Shown: positions 5,885 to 6,970 of the stretch, piece by piece
Layout of the letters: every line of letters starts with the position of its first letter
Position numbering within the stretch: position 1 is the first letter of the stretch
DNA from: CAZAYB01 sp964489215
GTDB taxonomy: Bacteria > Planctomycetota > Phycisphaerae > Sedimentisphaerales > Anaerohalosphaeraceae
Reading direction: 5' to 3'
Length of the DNA stretch: 6,970 nucleotides
Assembly (NCBI GenBank): GCA_964489215.1
Contig: CAZAYB010000170.1
Coordinates: 1 to 6,970, forward strand
Made by a program: the position numbers and the translations under genes
The notes under the pieces: generated by a model
The model's database searches: none
What the model was told of the DNA's origin: nothing
What the model saw: the letters and a program-made list of their open reading frames with translations, nothing else

Positions 5885-6970
5885 TCTGAGTTTGCGGATT
5901 GGGGGTGAAGGTTAGAATATGTTTCAGTGATGGTTTTTATGTAGTTTTTTATGGAGTAACTTTTTACTTTCTGGGCGGCGTTTTCGATTAGCTTGTTTTT
6001 CAGGTGGGGGTTTTCTGTCAAAGTCTGTACAGCGAGAGCGATTTGGTGCGGTGTGTTTTGGGGGGTAATCAGTGCGGTTTCGTTGTGGGTGATGAGCTCA
6101 GCGAGTCCGCCGGTGCCAGATGAGATTATGGGTATTTTCATTGCCATGAATTCGAGGCATGCGTTGCTTAGTGCTTCGTGTATTGACGGGATGAGTGCTA
6201 TGTCTATGGCGGGTATGATTTTTTGGGGGTTTGGGCAGTAGCCTGCGAAGATGATGTTTTTTTCGATGTTGAGTTTTTTGGCGAGGGTTTTGAGGTTGTT
6301 TTGTTCTGGGCCGGTGCCGATTAAGATAAGTTTGTAGTTTGGGTTTTGTGTCAGGAGTTCTTTTAGTGCTTTTATTGCGAGGTCGGGTGCCTTTACTGTG
6401 TTTAGTCTGCCGAGCAGGCCGAGGAGGATGTGTTTTTCAGTGAGATTGAATTGGTTTCTGGGTGCTGTGCGGCGGTGCAGATCGGGGTTGAATTTTTCGA
6501 GGTCAATTGGGTTTGGTATGACTTTTATTTTTTCGGGGGGTACGGCGGATTTGTTTATGAGCTGGGCTTTCATGTAATCTGAGACGGCTATGTAAAGGTC
6601 GGCGTTGTTTTTGAGGATTCTTAAGAGGAGTCTGTATAAGGCGTACTGGGGGCCTTTTTGTTTTATTGAGCCGTGCTCGTGGATGACGATTTCGGCTTTT
6701 GTGAAGGGGGCTGTTAGCAGTGCGAGTATTATTGCTTTGTGGAGGTGGGCGTGGATGATGCAGGGTTTATGTTTTTTGCAGATACGGGCGAATTCGAGCA
6801 GCTTCAGGGGGTTGTAGTTTTTGTGACGGGTATTGAGCAGGGTGAGGTTTTGGGCGGCTGGCTGGATGAGCGGGTTTTTGCGGAGTGAGTAGACGACAGA
6901 GTCGTATTTTGAGGGGGGGAGGTTTTGGACTATGTCGCGGAGTACGACCTGGGCGCCGCCGAGTTTGAGG
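5881..6970 (-). CDS. Family-4 (GT-B) glycosyltransferase, extreme N-terminus off the window
   Basis: A GT4 glycosyltransferase that transfers sugars from nucleotide-sugar donors with retention of configuration, as seen in lipopolysaccharide, capsule and exopolysaccharide assembly. On the - strand the frame stays open from the stop at 5881-5883 to the right edge, giving 362 residues; a Met at 6571-6573 is internal, not the start. Residues counted from codon 6967-6969: LGGAQVVL at 3-10, the glycine-rich loop near the N-terminus of GT4 acceptor domains; HAHLHKA at 73-79; HEHG at 97-100; PNPIDLEKF near 152-160; GLLGRL at 184-189, opening the donor domain; and the E-x7-E motif (HEALSNACLEFMA) with Glu at 265 and 273, followed by a GTGGLAELI donor pocket. 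Family members are usually about 360-400 residues, so little is missing. It is convergent with the previous gene, with stop codons overlapping in TTAA. Asn, Lys, Thr, Pro and Ile are abundant, as expected of a gene read from the A+C-rich strand. Confidence 0.92.
   Translation of the reverse strand, partial: LKLGGAQVVLRDIVQNLPPSKYDSVVYSLRKNPLIQPAAQNLTLLNTRHKNYNPLKLLEFARICKKHKPCIIHAHLHKAIILALLTAPFTKAEIVIHEHGSIKQKGPQYALYRLLLRILKNNADLYIAVSDYMKAQLINKSAVPPEKIKVIPNPIDLEKFNPDLHRRTAPRNQFNLTEKHILLGLLGRLNTVKAPDLAIKALKELLTQNPNYKLILIGTGPEQNNLKTLAKKLNIEKNIIFAGYCPNPQKIIPAIDIALIPSIHEALSNACLEFMAMKIPIISSGTGGLAELITHNETALITPQNTPHQIALAVQTLTENPHLKNKLIENAAQKVKSYSIKNYIKTITETYSNLHPQSANSD

Noticed and set aside
6571..6573. 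Met codon as the start of the GT4 gene
   Set aside because: The frame continues upstream to the window edge and encodes the N-terminal domain with LGGAQVVL, HAHLHKA and HEHG, so this Met is internal.
5993..6817. Two + strand reading frames (5993-6241 and 6605-6817)
   Set aside because: Both are antisense to the GT4 gene, which carries the glycine-rich loop and E-x7-E motif. Their Trp/Phe/Ser-rich products reflect the G+T-rich strand.

Overview
The window carries six protein-coding genes. Five are on the + strand, and one is on the - strand at the right end. Two of them run off the window edges. There are no rRNA, tRNA, CRISPR or insertion-sequence features. A run of 10 N at 3833-3842 shows this is a draft or metagenome scaffold. 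The likely host is a planctomycete, perhaps of the Phycisphaerae/Sedimentisphaerales kind. This is inferred from an exported protein built of PD40-type repeats of the style abundant in that group, an enlarged multi-PDZ site-2 protease, and a strongly G+T-skewed + strand. No marker gene is present to confirm it.

Layout: (1) 2-1456, the C-terminal part of an RseP-type intramembrane zinc metalloprotease. Its HEXXH end lies off the left edge. (2) 1521-2438 and 2441-3367, two adjacent homologous family-2 glycosyltransferases separated by 2 nt. They look like a tandem duplication. (3) 3364-3437, a well-formed sigma70-type promoter and a strong Shine-Dalgarno for the next gene. The -35 box overlaps the stop codon of the second glycosyltransferase. 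(4) 3438-4736, an exported PD40/beta-propeller-like protein with a helical C-terminal tail, interrupted by the assembly gap. (5) 4777-4807, a rho-independent terminator. (6) 4886-5884, a third, more canonical family-2 glycosyltransferase starting at TTG. (7) 5881-6970 on the - strand, a family-4 (GT-B) glycosyltransferase lacking only its extreme N-terminus. Its stop codon overlaps that of the previous gene in the four bases TTAA.

The four glycosyltransferases suggest a surface-glycan (lipopolysaccharide, exopolysaccharide or glycoprotein) assembly region. The GT2 enzymes would add sugars from nucleotide-sugar donors on the cytoplasmic side, and the GT4 enzyme would extend the same or another glycan. 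The PD40 protein has its own promoter and terminator and would act outside the cytoplasm; its link to glycan assembly rests on position only. The protease gene may be an unrelated housekeeping neighbour. Base use differs between the block 1521-4740 (A-rich on the + strand) and 4886-6970 (G+T-rich on the + strand whichever way the gene points). I see no convincing evidence for a wholly new system. The most useful points are the under-sized gap in the repeat protein, the altered donor-binding motif in one GT2 copy, and the strand-composition effects.
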